A DNA stretch of 64,000 nucleotides from Megalobrama amblycephala (taxonomy: Eukaryota; Chordata; Actinopteri; Cypriniformes; Xenocyprididae). Positions within the stretch are counted from its first letter, which is position 1. Each line of letters begins with the position of its first letter. A model generated the notes under the pieces. The model did no database searches. It saw only the letters and a program-made list of their open reading frames with translations, and was not told where the DNA came from. The stretch is from NCBI RefSeq assembly GCF_018812025.1, contig NC_063054.1, positions 7,789,082 through 7,853,081 on the forward strand, written 5' to 3'. Below are positions 22,701 to 32,758 of the stretch, piece after piece. The position numbers and the translations under genes were made by a program.

Positions 22701-25700
22701 TACAGTTCTGAAAGGTCAAAAATTCCCTGAGTTGCAGAAATGCACAAAATGCTGCAACAATTTTCATTGTCCTTTTTGTGCGGCCAGTGTATTTAAGCCC
22801 TGCAGACCGGACAAAGTCAAATTACATCTGAAAAGCCACTGTAAAAAAGCAGTTGTCCATGGAGGTATAAGTATATAGTGTATAGTGTACATATACTGTA
22901 TATGAGTGTATTTTGTGTAGCATGTGTATACAGTATATGTGTAGCATAAATGTATTGTACCTCAATATTTTACTAATACACAGATATCTTTTTTTCTTTC
23001 AGATTTCACTATTCACAGGTGTGGACTGGGCTGTAGAGCATCACTCCATTTCCACTGTATGTTCTGTTCAACAACAATTCTAAGGAGAGGTGATTTTAAA
23101 AACCATTTACTAGTCTGTAAACATAAGCTGGATTCAGAATCGGCCAAAAAAATGCTGTCAATCACCAGTACGGCAGTGACTGCTCCAACAATCATAAACG
23201 CACCATCAATTACCAATACAACAGGAACCGTTCCTGCAATCATACACACACCGTCAACCACCAGTACAGATGTAACCGCTTCGGGGATTACAGATGGACC
23301 GTCACCCGCCGGTACAGGCAAGATTCGTGTGCGGCCTGTTATTAAAAAAAGATGCCCAATGTGCAATGTCCTCATCAATAAAACCAATCTACAGAAACAT
23401 ATTGAACGGAAACACTCCGACCAGTCAGAATTGGACATTGGTGACACATTTCAGCTTACAAGTCAGTGTATAGATGAGACCAATGGGATATTTACAGTTC
23501 TTAAAGTTGTAAAAGGCCACAGCGTCCCGCTTCACGTACAATACAAGCCATTGGGAGAAAACCACAGCGTTCTCTGCGAATCGAACGAGTGCCAGGTTAA
23601 CATAGATATTGCGCAGAGGAGTGGTATCACGTCGTACCAGTGCGTGCATATCAGTGCAGCGAGCTTTTGCAAGTCTTTGGCTGAACCAGTCTCACTCAAG
23701 GAAGAAGTTTTAACAGAGATGGTGAGAGGAAAATGGTTCAGCGAGAAAAAGAAAAAAGAATGCCTTGCTCTGCAACAGCTTGCCAATAGTAGCTGCGTAC
23801 CACTTTCCGTTCACACCTCAATTGGCATCTCGACAACAAAAACGTTCGTTTCGGTTTTTGAGCCCAATGTGTCCTCCTATAGCCGTTTGGGCCGTGTCAT
23901 GGTTGTTTATTACACCAAATTGAACTCATGGCACTGTCCCTGTACCAAAGTACGACGCTCATGTCTGCACAAATATGTTGCCAAATGGCATCTATTTCAA
24001 ACGCACCGTGAGCTATTGAGTACTGATGGATCACCACACAACACGCCACATTCAGAAGAGGAAGGCGTCACAGATGACACTCATGTGTATCCCCCGAAAA
24101 ATCTGGGACTGGAGTATATGGTGAATTACATTCTTCAGAACAAGAAGATTCCTGCCGTTCTTCCAGAGGATATGCGCATACCATCGACACGCAAGGACTA
24201 CCCACGAAACCTTTGTCCAAATGAAACCTCATGTCAGGGATGTCCAGGCGAAGTCCCTCTCAGCGATCCTATTTTAATTACACACAACGCCAAAATACTG
24301 ACCAATTGGTGCATTATTCAAGGTAGGATATATTGCCCTTACGCTTGTGCACAATTCAGCTACATTGTCCTGGAATGTAATGCTTGTTTTAATCGCTAGA
24401 TGTTGCCACGTACTGTAAGCAGTGTCCGCAGTGTGGGATGTTTTATCGATACCAAGAGTGGAAAGATGGCCTTCATAACTTCAATGATCACATCCTCCTT
24501 GACATAACTTTGTGCTTAACCTTGAGGAACCTTCTACAGGTAATCTTCAGTCTGACTATATCAGGCAGTGACATGATGCTTTTTTTATCTTAAAGGGTTA
24601 GTTTACCCAAAAATGAAGTTTCTGTCATTAATCACTCACCCTTATGTCAAACCTGTAAGATCTTCGTCCATCTTCAGAACGCAAATTTATTTTTGATGAA
24701 ATCCGAGGGTTTCTGAACCACACATAGGCAGCAATGTCATTGCACCTATTGACGTCCAGAAAGGTATTAAAAACATCATTAAAATAGTCTATGTGACTAC
24801 AGTGGTTCAACCTTAATGTTATGAAGCGACAAGAATACTTAAAAACAAAACAAAAATAACAACTTTATTCAACAATTTATTCTCTATGTTAGTCTGCTAT
24901 GCTGTTGACACAGTGAACGCAGTGCAGTGCTTCTGGGTTCTAAGTCAGAACGCTGACTCATTATTGGCCGGCTCCTGCGTCAGCATCACACACATGCGTT
25001 GTGCTGCTCATGTGAGCATCAGACAATACAGAGCTGGCGTTCGGCTGTAAAACACGGACGCGCTGAACTGCGTTTACTATGTCAACTGCATAGGAGACTG
25101 ACAGGGAAGAGAAGAAACTGTTAAATAAAGTTGTTGTTTTTGTTTTGTTTTTGCGCACAAAAAGTATTCTCGACACTTCATAACATTAAGGTTGAAGTCA
25201 CTTTGACTATTTTAACGATGTCTTTTAATACCTTTCTGGACCTCAAAAGGTGCAATGCCTTTTGTGTGGTTCAGAAACCCTCAGATTTCGAGAGGGTGAG
25301 TACTTAATGACATAAATTTAATTTTGGGGTGAACTAACCCTAATTCCAAAAATTAGTCAATGTCTAGGTCAGGGATGGACAACTCCGGTCCTGGAGGGCC
25401 GGTGTCCAGCAGAGTTTAGCTCCAACCCTAATCAAACACACCTGAACCAGCTAATCAAGGTCTTTAGGATTAGTAATCCTAAAGACCTTGATTAGCTGGT
25501 TCAGGTGTGTTTGATTAGGGTTGGAGCTAAACTCTGCTGGACACCGGCCCTCCAGGACCGGAGTTGTCCATCCCTGGTCTAGGTGGTACAACTGACCTTA
25601 TATCATTATAAAAAAACCCTTATTGAGAGAAGGAAATTCTTGAAAATGAAACCTTAAAGGTGCTGTATGTGATTTCTCAAATTCGTTGTTGAACACTGTT

Positions 25701-28700
25701 GATATTTGAAATCAACCCAAACAAACCCACCCCACTCTTCATTGCTCCGCCTCCAAAACTCACTCTCCAATCCTAACCACCCTGCACTGAGCCGGTCTCG
25801 AACCCCGGCCCAATCGCTTGCTGGCATGTGAGGCGAGTGCACAACAAAATGCTTCATGAAAAATAAAGCACAAGTGATGAGCAAACGACAAGGAAGCACA
25901 AAAAATGAACATACAGTACACAAGAGTAAATACAAACGAGTTTGTTGTTAATCGCCAACAGAACAGCAGCTCTAGACAATCAAAACCCAGTGTTACTTGC
26001 ATGATAAGGAATCAAAGTGGCCTCCACGTCTGTTTTCAGGCCTTCCCGCTTAGCTCTCTCCAGCACTGGAAAGCTTTTCTAATATAAACGCTGGTCCTAA
26101 AGCGCTTGCCCAGTCATAAACCTTCATTGCAGTGATATTCTTTTGCGCTCTTTTGTATTGTGTCCCATCTCTCATTTTGCAGGGTTTTTTTTTCTTATTT
26201 TCAAATCTCCCTCTTGCTCGTTCTCTCTCCTCGACCGTCATACACCCTCTAATGCTGACTGGTTACACGTTTGTTGTTGGTATCAGCCCGGCTAACTTCC
26301 AAACAGTGTATCTAAAATAATACTGAGTCCACCTTTAAGTAGTTTGGCATAATATTTTATTATATATATATTTCAACAAAACTGGTTAAAGGTAGGGTAG
26401 GCAATTCCAGAGATCCCACACTCCCTTCAGAGCGCTCTCCAAAGCCACGCCTCCTCCAAAACACATGAACACGCAGGTAGCGCACAGCAAGAGCAGAGTC
26501 TGCAAAGTGTCATGAGAGGCGGTGTTAAATTACCTCATGTCTCAAAGCACATAACATTACAATAATAATGAATGTAAACAACTTACAGAGATCTGACTTG
26601 TACCACCTGACTGCTGCAAGTTAATTTCGGCATTGATAGTGCTGCTGGAGAAACACATTAATGGTTTAATACATTAATTGTATTGAATGTGCACTTGTAG
26701 TGTACTTCAATCTTAAAAGTATAATTTTAAAAATCTGAACTTGCCAATAATGAAATTAAAATCCACATAAGAGTACTTAAAGAAAGTGCACTTTTATGAC
26801 CGTTTCTTAAGTACACACAAAAAGTGCCTTTTGTTTTACTTTAAGGTACATTTTAAATCATTGTTTCCTGTTTTGTCAGGCTCTAAAGAAGCGCACTTTT
26901 GTTGCGTCAACTAACATAGTAAAGCAGATGTAAAGTACCTGACTATAATTTAACTGTAGTGTTACTTGATATTACATTTAATATATTTTAAACACGCAAT
27001 TATTTATTTAAATAAATATGTATTTAAATGTAATATTTATGTATTTATTTAAATGTATTTAAATTTACAGTATGACATACAAGTACCGTTCGCAGTACAA
27101 TTTAATAAGAAAACAAAACAATGAAATTACATATAAAGATACTAATTGCATTTAATATAAATTTTAACTATAATACTGTACATTTTTATTTCATAGTAAC
27201 ATGCTAAGTGTGAAAACATTAGCCTACATTCAGTTCACACATAAGTATATTCTTTTAAAGGGGTGGTTCATTGCGATTTCACTTTTTTAGTTACGTGTTC
27301 TTCTTCTTGAGTCTCTCCATCATTGTCCGACTCCGGTTTCTGACATTTTCAGTGAGTCTTCGTGAGGTAATCGGCGCTGCTATCACTATGTGCTAACATG
27401 AGCTCTTGGAACTCCGCCCTCTTCTTAGGAGCAGCAGCTTGTTTGCATTTAAAGGGACACACACAAACGGAGTGTTTTTGCTCACCCTCAAAAAGTGACA
27501 AATTTAACATGCTATAAAAAAATTAAAAAAAAAGATCTGTGGGATATTTTGAGCTAAAACTTCACATACACACTCTGGGGACATCAGAGACTTATTTTAC
27601 ATCTTGTAAAAGTGGAATTATATGACCCCTTTAAATTGTATTATTTTCATTTTATGCACGATACATATACATATGCTAAAGTGTACTTATTTTTCACAAG
27701 GGATACAAAGGGTACATTCCTAAGAATGTTTCATGTAGACTTTTAAAAGGTTTTTATCTATCATAAACACTCGTAACAATGCCACTAATCCATTAATGTT
27801 TTAAGTATGTTATTTTTACATCAAAATGTTGAAATTGTTTGAAACTTTGTTCTCTCTCTCTTAGGTCCATACTTCAGTGAGCAGAGCAGTCGAATTTTTG
27901 CAACTCATGACAGGTGTGGAGTTTCCACCTCCAGACACAGTGCTGCAGGCATATTTACAGTTTGAGGCCCTCACAGATCATGATTACAAGTATTCATGCC
28001 CCTCCTGCGGCGATCATCCTCCTGTGGTGATCTTGGGTGTGCACAAACAGAGCGCTTCTTACTTATCAGGTATAAAAATTATATTGTTCATCTGCCAGTT
28101 TGTTTCTTTGATACTTTTTTTGACATGTTTTTGTCATAGTGAAATACTCCTGTTATGTTTTCAGAAAGTGACATTGAAGAACCTCTAGATAATTTTAAAG
28201 GGGAGGTCAATATGGAAAAGTTCTGGGAGACACTATCCAAAGAGATGATTTGTCGAGGATTTGTTGCAAGTACATACATACAGTGCTTATTACACTATAT
28301 TGTGAACTATTGAAAAGAATGCATCTTCAGATTTTCTTTTTTTTTTTTTCCCAATTTACTGTTTTAGATGGTGAACACAATCCATTTGCAGTTCCACCAA
28401 ATTATCATTTTTGGGCTCCTTGGATAGGCAAGAATACACGGCATTCAGACACTGTGCTAAACACAGAGTTTGAGAAAGTTCGCACTTCAAAGTCTGCATC
28501 AGAGTTTTTAGACATAACAGTTACAGAGGACAGACTCAGAGAAGAACTTTTCAAACAGAAGGTTTGCTTTATGCATAGAAGAAAACTTAATGCTTTTTTT
28601 AATGAATAAATTCAAATGAACATTTATGAAACAATATTCTTTTTGATAGGATGATGTGATTAGAAGTTTATGCAACAAATGTGGTGTGGACTCCACCGGA

Positions 28701-31700
28701 TCTCGCAGTGATCTCCTTCTTAGATTGGCCAGTGAAATGAAATCCAGCCAAATATATGACCAAATCTATGCAAAAATCTGGAGTTGCTCTGGTGAGCTTA
28801 TTTTTTACTCTACTGTTTTAGCTTCATTCAAAAGCAATATCGTGAAATATTACAATTTCTAAGAAATGTTTTCTATTTCAATAGTTATATTTCTTCTCTC
28901 TTCTGTTTTTAGGAGGCTGGGGAGTCATTATGTGCCCCTGTGGAATTGTTTACAGTCTAAAATGCAATCTCCGAGCTGAGAGCCCTCGAGACTTTGCTGA
29001 TTTGCTGTTATCATGGCAACATATGCCTAATGTCATAATTTATGACTTTGCGCAGGGTCTTGCTACGCACACCAATCTAAGGGCGCCGGAAAAGGTTCCA
29101 ATCTCTCCATTTGAAGGACTCTTGGTGGAGCCAACTCAAGCTAACATAGAACTGGCTAAACATGGACAGCTAAAAGTGTCACTGCCTTGGCTGGATGAAA
29201 AAATGGGAATGACAGATCCTCACGGACACCCGGTGACTGGTTCATCTGATCATTACGTACTTCATGAAAGCAACACAACAAACAGTAGAGATGTTCTGAG
29301 GAAGCTCTCGCTCGTGCCTCAGCTGGATGGCAAAGTGAATAGTGAGGTTGCAGAGCAACTATTTGCTAAAATGAAGGAAAACAACTACTTTTTGTCTTTG
29401 TCATCGACGCATATGTTTCTAATGAGGAACATCATTCACCATTATAATGAAAAAAAGGCAGACAAAGTGAGCACCAGATTAACAAAGAGTTCTGGATCCA
29501 ACTTGCTGACTGATGTGTATGGACAAGCTGTGTTGGGTAAATATAGATGTAAATGATATAAAAAAAACAGAAATGAAGTGACATAAAATGACATTCAAAT
29601 AAATACAGACTTGTAACTTTAGATTCTTTTGTGTTGTAATAGAAAATCCAGGAGGAACCAGAAGCACCAGTTATGTGATTGAGGACCCAAAAACTCAATC
29701 TCTGATAATCATGAGCAGCGGTAAGTGTTTGCCAAGCCCATTACATTACATCCTTATACAGGTTAAAAGGGCTATTTTAATGATTATCCTAAGGCCTTAA
29801 GGCCTGTACACACCGGGACAAATATCGCACGCGTTTATCGCCAGCGTTTTTCGAGACGAAAAACGTGTTCATACCCAAGCGATTTTCACTGGCGATGCGC
29901 AGAGTGGACGTGCAAATTCACTCCCTGCCAGTATATGGCGCTTGTACTTAATGGTAGTGCAAATAAACATATTTATGATATTAATAAAGTTAAAGAAGAT
30001 AAAAATGCAGATATAAAATAGCATATACAGTACAGTCCAAAAAGTTTGGAACCACTAAGATTTTTAATGTTTTTAAAAGAAGTTTCGTCTACTCACCAAG
30101 GCTACATTTATTTAATTAAAAATACAGTAAAAACAGTAATATTGTGAAATATTATTACAATTTAAAATAACTGTTTTCTATTTGAATATATTTCACAAAG
30201 TAATTTATTCCTGTGATGCAAAGCTGAATTTTCAGCATCATTACTCCAGTCTTCAGTGTCACATGATCCTTCAGAAATCATTCCTAATATGCTGATCTGC
30301 TGCTCAAAAAACATTTAATGTGTACAATTGTACAAAATATTTGTGTACAATATTTTTTTTCAGGATTATTTGATGAATAGAAAGTTCAAAAGAACAGTGT
30401 TTATCTGAAATCTAATCTTTTGTAACATTATAAATGTCTTTACTGCCACTTTTGATTGATTTAATGCATCCTTGCTGAATAAAAGTATTCATTTCTTTAA
30501 TTTCTTTTCAAAAAAATAAAAATAAAAATTCTTACTGACCCCAAACTTTTGAACGGTAATGTATAATGCTACAGAAGCTTTGTATTTCAGATAAATGCTG
30601 TTCTTTTGAACTTTCTATTCATCAAGGAATCCTGAAAAAAAAAAGTACACAACTGTTTTCAACATTGAAAATAATCATAAATGTTTATTGAGCAGCAAAT
30701 CAGCATATTAGAATGATTTCTGAAGGATCATGTGACACTGAAGACTGGAGTAACGATGCTGAAAATTCAGCTTTGCATCACAGGAATAAATTACTTTGTC
30801 AAATATATTTAAATAGTACACAGTTATTTTAAATTGTAATAATATTTCACAATATTACTGTTTTTTTACTGTATTTTTAATTAAATAAATGTAGCCTTGG
30901 TGAGCAGATGAAACTTCTTTTAAAAACATTAAAAATCTTAGTGGTTCCAAACTTTTGGACTGTACTGTATATGGCATATGAGAGATGTTAGTCAGAAATG
31001 GTAGTGCAAATAAGTTACAATGACAGTAGTGCAAGTGAACGGTAGTGCAAATAAACATATTTATGAAATAGACATTCTCAACTATATTTCTTGAATGTAA
31101 AAGAAAAAAACAGTAAAAAACAACAGAAATAATACACATCTATTGGCGTGGCCAAGAGGTGGCAGAGCACCCATAGCGTGCGTCTCAATAGTTCAGTAGT
31201 CAGGGCACTGATCAGGGAGTCGGCCACATTCATTTACACGGTATACTGATACACGATCTAGCTAGCTAGGGAGCAGTTTGAGAAGCAGGGATAGTTTGTA
31301 GGGGTCTTCCTCGTCTACTTACTTTCTCTTCGTTGTCTTGGTATCAATGTGTGCTTGGCAAGACGGTTTTGTACTTGAGCGCCACCAAGTCGTGTTTTAC
31401 TGTAACTTCAGCATTTCCAGGCACGTGAACAAAAGCGCCAATCTCGTTGTTCTGCCAGTGTTTAACACGGTGCGTCAAACCAAAAAACGAACCCGGGGCG
31501 TTTTTTAAAAAATGACACTTTTCCGCCTGCGTTTTTCGCATCGGTGTTGCACACTTCACATTGGCGGCCTTTGTTTAGTCACGAGGCATTAAACGTCGGC
31601 GATAATCGCGTGCGATATTCGTAACGGTGTGTGTGAGACTTCAGTGTAAATGCCCACTGCTGTGATTGACTTTCATATTTGCATATGAAATAGCATTATT

Positions 31701-32758
31701 ACAGCTTTCAAGATTAACTAATCGTGTAAAGTGTGGATTATATGATGAATATTGTAGTCGATCACAGACATGTCGAGCACATGATGCAATGATCTCGTCA
31801 TTGCAACTGGATTTCTGAACACTAACGAATGCTTTCATCATAACTAACAGTGCAAACACACTGTAAATAAGAGATTTGGCGCGAGTCCAGAAGCTCAGTC
31901 ACTGATAAACTTGCGCCATTTGATTGACAGCTCCAGTGATTGCAAAGGGAGCATTCTTCTATTTATAATTTAATCACAGTTTAAATAACAGATTACTTTC
32001 ATCCTACTAAGAGAACATTGTAAAGTTGACTGTTAAGTCATCACTGGTTTGATTTACTGGCACATAGACAAAGATCATCTTACTGTACATGAATCATTAC
32101 AAATCAGAAATCACTGATCACAGATCAGGCATTAGAATTAACACAGTTACTTACATGTTGTCGCATTACTGTCGAGTCCATATTCGTAAACGTCTGTTTG
32201 TAAAGCCTGCTCCAAAATTGTGACTGATTTACCAAAGAATCCACAGTGAAATGTACCGCATACAAATAAATAATGCTCAACTCATTCACATTGTTGAAAA
32301 TAAATAAAATAACCACATTCCTAGCATTAGGATCCTTTGGAAGGTGTTATTTTTAGTCCAGTGAGTGATCCTGTGCTCACGGGGCCAAAGTTGCAATGGT
32401 GAAGTAGGTGTTAATTTTCCTCTGCAGAAGCTGTCTTTCACCTACATTCCAGGACGAGTTCGTTCGTAGGGCTTGGTAACATTAAAAGCTGTTTTTGGAC
32501 TAACAAGGAAGTTTTCAGTTCTGAAATTTACAGGATATTCTTATAGTACGATGACCTCTTATATATCAAAAGCTCAAGGAAAAAGTTGCTTTCTCAGTTC
32601 ATTAACCCCTTTAATAGCACATATGTTCTATATGAATCTAAAAAAAATAATAATAATAAAATTAATGTGTTTGTATTTTTCTTTTCTGTCTTGAAGCTCG
32701 ACTGACCGGGCCTTCAGCACAGACAACCCATTTGGAAGTTGGAAACAATATTGTGTAA
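19361..32758 (+). CDS. KDZ transposase-like / HMGXB3-like zinc-finger protein, 11 exons, 1018 aa
   Basis: The exons are 19361-19375, 22693-22864, 23003-24322, 24400-24539, 27865-28069, 28165-28269, 28368-28561, 28650-28791, 28913-29536, 29643-29720 and 32697-32758. All junctions are GT-AG, all phases fit, and the total is 3057 nt with one terminal TAA. Along the protein: Cys/His clusters (6-105), a 16-residue repeat (116-163), a C2H2 finger (180-200), a SWIM finger (374-385), further Cys clusters (about 480-600), a SAP-like motif (718-747) and a KDZ-like core (765-973). The layout matches the large teleost family annotated as 'HMG domain-containing protein 3-like', although no HMG box is present. 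KDZ proteins are cut-and-paste transposases; whether this copy is a host gene or a transposon-derived expansion is not decided by the sequence. A nuclear DNA-binding role is inferred. Confidence 0.88.
19672..19713. repeat. Compound (TC)n(TG)n microsatellite
   Basis: A run of about eight TC units is followed directly by about thirteen TG units, in intron 1 of the KDZ-like gene. Confidence 0.95.
20468..21306. mobile_element. DNA element with CAGGGCCCCGTTTCA-type inverted ends
   Basis: The left end GGGCCCCGTTTCAGAAAGGA and the reverse complement of the right end (GGGGCCCGTTTCAATAAGGA) match, giving terminal inverted repeats. The right half carries repeated 'actcagagtt' words. A second element is nested at 20531-20626. 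Confidence 0.75.
20531..20626. mobile_element. Small nested foldback element
   Basis: The ends are GGGGTGAGTTTCCCGAAAGC and, inverted, GGGGTGCGTTTCCCAAAGCG. The 96-bp unit lies within the left part of the 20468 element, so it inserted later or the two evolved together. Confidence 0.65.
22693..22864 (+). CDS. KDZ-like gene, exon 2 (first Cys/His cluster)
   Basis: The exon follows a TTGTCTTTGCAG acceptor and ends GGAG|GTATAA in phase 1. It encodes residues 6-63, with FPELQKCTKCCNNFHCPFC followed by HLKSHCKKAVVHG. The Cys-x2-Cys and His spacing suggests zinc chelation. The pattern 'FPE..KC.KC....HCP.C' is typical of the N terminus of the teleost HMGXB3-like family. Confidence 0.85.
23003..24322 (+). 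CDS. KDZ-like gene, exon 3 (C2H2 and SWIM fingers)
   Basis: This 1320-nt exon encodes residues 63-503. It opens with IHRCGLGC and FHCMFCSTTILRR, a Cys-rich cluster. Next come three tandem 16-residue Thr/Ser/Pro-rich repeats (116-163), then a C2H2 finger, CPMCNVLINK..HIERKH (C180, C183, H195, H200). A globular segment follows. The motif WHCPCTKVRRSCLHK (C374, C376, C383, H385) fits the SWIM pattern CxCx(n)CxH, seen in MULE-type and other transposases and in DNA- or protein-binding proteins. The exon ends with CPNETSCQGCPG, another Cys pair. It leaves through ATTCAAG|GTAGGA in phase 1. The frame is fully open. Confidence 0.9.
23161..23304 (+). repeat. 48-bp coding tandem repeat, three units
   Basis: Units at 23161-23208, 23209-23256 and 23257-23304 each encode 16 residues ending in PS (NAPS, HTPS, DGPS), and a partial fourth follows. 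The array links the second Cys cluster to the C2H2 finger and keeps the frame because 48 is divisible by three. Confidence 0.85.
24400..24539 (+). CDS. KDZ-like gene, exon 4 (Cys cluster)
   Basis: The exon follows AATCGCTAG and ends CTACAG|GTAATC. It is 140 nt, enters in phase 1 and leaves in phase 0, and encodes residues 503-549. The sequence YCKQCPQCGMFYRYQEW with 'HNFNDHILLDITLCLTLRN' is a strongly recognisable block of the family. Confidence 0.88.
24590..25343. mobile_element. Foldback element in intron 4
   Basis: It starts TTAAAGGGTTAGTTTACCCA and ends GGGGTGAACTAACCCTAA. The arms pair over more than 200 bases: for example AAACCACACATAGGC-side text matches TGTGTGGTTCAGAAACCCTC inverted. 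It is a relative of the element at 691-1456. Confidence 0.82.
25362..25369. repeat. 8-bp target duplication GTCTAGGT, left copy
   Basis: GTCTAGGT directly precedes the palindromic element and is repeated at 25577-25584. Eight-base duplications are characteristic of hAT transposons. Confidence 0.9.
25370..25576. mobile_element. Perfect 207-bp palindromic hAT-like MITE
   Basis: The element is two 103-bp arms that are exact reverse complements around one central G at 25473. The outer end is CAGGGATGGACAACTCCGGT, and CAGGG is a common hAT terminus. 8-bp GTCTAGGT duplications flank it. The sequence belongs to a repeat common in cyprinid genomes (CAACTCCGGTCCTGGAGGGC .. GGTTGGAGCTAAACTCTGC). It lies in intron 4 of the KDZ-like gene. 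Perfect arms imply very recent formation or gene conversion. No transposase. Confidence 0.95.
25577..25584. repeat. 8-bp target duplication GTCTAGGT, right copy
   Basis: This is an exact match to 25362-25369 on the other side of the palindrome. Confidence 0.9.
25654..26338. mobile_element. Element with TTAAAGGTGCTGTATGTGAT end, intron 4
   Basis: It starts TTAAAGGTGCTGTATGTGAT and ends CCACCTTTAA. The interior has no recognised transposase. Ends are similar in style to the elements at 46920 and 48772, which also begin TTAAAGGTGCA. Confidence 0.55.
27255..27634 (+). mobile_element. Repeat copy in intron 4, inverted relative to 3016
   Basis: It begins TTAAAGGGGTGGTTCATTGC and ends TATATGACCCCTTTAA. 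The internal string GCTCTTGGAACTCCGCCCTC and ATCTGTGGGATATTTTGAGC is the reverse complement of the copy near 3016-3300. Confidence 0.7.
27865..28561 (+). CDS. KDZ-like gene, exons 5-7
   Basis: Exon 5 (27865-28069) begins after CTCTCTTAG and encodes residues 550-618. It includes HDYKYSCPSCGDHPPVV, a two-Cys motif that typically leads into KDZ-type catalytic regions. Exon 6 (28165-28269) encodes residues 618-653, with KFWETLSKEMICRGFV. Exon 7 (28368-28561) encodes 653-717, with HNPFAVPPNYHFWAPWIGK and an acidic C-terminal stretch. The exit phases are 1, 1 and 0, all consistent. The introns between them are about 95 bp each. Confidence 0.85.
28650..28791 (+). CDS. KDZ-like gene, exon 8 (SAP-like motif)
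   Basis: The exon encodes residues 718-765. The segment VIRSLCNKCGVDSTGSRSDL followed by LLRLASEM has the helix-extended turn-helix pattern of SAP domains, in which a Gly precedes a basic or polar residue and the L-L-x-R-L helix. SAP motifs bind DNA in chromatin proteins. The same motif is common in the teleost HMGXB3-like family. The assignment is by pattern only. Confidence 0.7.
28913..29536 (+). CDS. KDZ-like gene, exon 9 (transposase-like core)
   Basis: This 624-nt exon encodes residues 765-973. It opens with GGWGVIMCPCGIVYSLKCNL. Next is PNVIIYDFAQGLATHTNLR; the Asp at 809 sits where KDZ transposases carry the first acidic catalytic residue ('YDxA'). The region with FEGLLVEPTQANIEL and GHPVTGSSDHYVLHE follows. 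NSEVAEQLFAKMKENNYF places Glu 909 where the third acidic residue is expected. It ends FLMRNIIHHYNEKK. Thus at least two acidic residues of an RNase H-like fold seem retained; I could not fix the middle one. Confidence 0.78.
29643..32758 (+). CDS. KDZ-like gene, exons 10-11 (C-terminal tail)
   Basis: Exon 10 (29643-29720) encodes residues 973-999, including TSYVIEDPKTQSLIIMSS, and exits GCG|GTAAGT in phase 1. After a 2.98-kb intron full of foldback repeats, exon 11 (32697-32758) follows TTCTGTCTTGAAG and encodes a last 20 residues ending at TAA (32756-32758). The tail has no recognised domain. Exon 11 is short, so its choice rests on the good acceptor, correct phase and the downstream polyadenylation signal. 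Confidence 0.65.
29801..31643. mobile_element. Long foldback element filling intron 10
   Basis: The left end (CCTGTACACACCGGGACAAA, then ATATCGCACGCGTTTATCGC) pairs with the right end (ATAATCGCGTGCGATATTCG, then GGTGTGTGTGAGACTTC). Arms are diverged. A mariner-like foldback (30028-30967) is nested inside. Confidence 0.65.
30028..30967. mobile_element. Mariner-like foldback element with TA target
   Basis: The ends are CAGTACAGTCCAAAAAGTTT and its inverted match (CCAAACTTTTGGACTGTACTG), each flanked by TA. The arms stay complementary for about 290 bases, sharing CACCAAGGCTACATTTATTT, CAGTCTTCAGTGTCACATGA and others. TA duplication and short TIRs suggest the Tc1/mariner superfamily. No coding frame. 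Confidence 0.85.
31644..32696 (+). other. Rest of intron 10
   Basis: There are no recognised exons or clear repeats. A (TAA)n tract lies at 32643-32660 just before the exon 11 acceptor. Confidence 0.5.

Noticed and set aside
29537..29570. Ending the KDZ-like protein at the stop shortly after exon 9
   Set aside because: A good donor (TTGG|GTAAAT) and two further exons in phase lead to a later stop; still, an intron-retained short form is possible.
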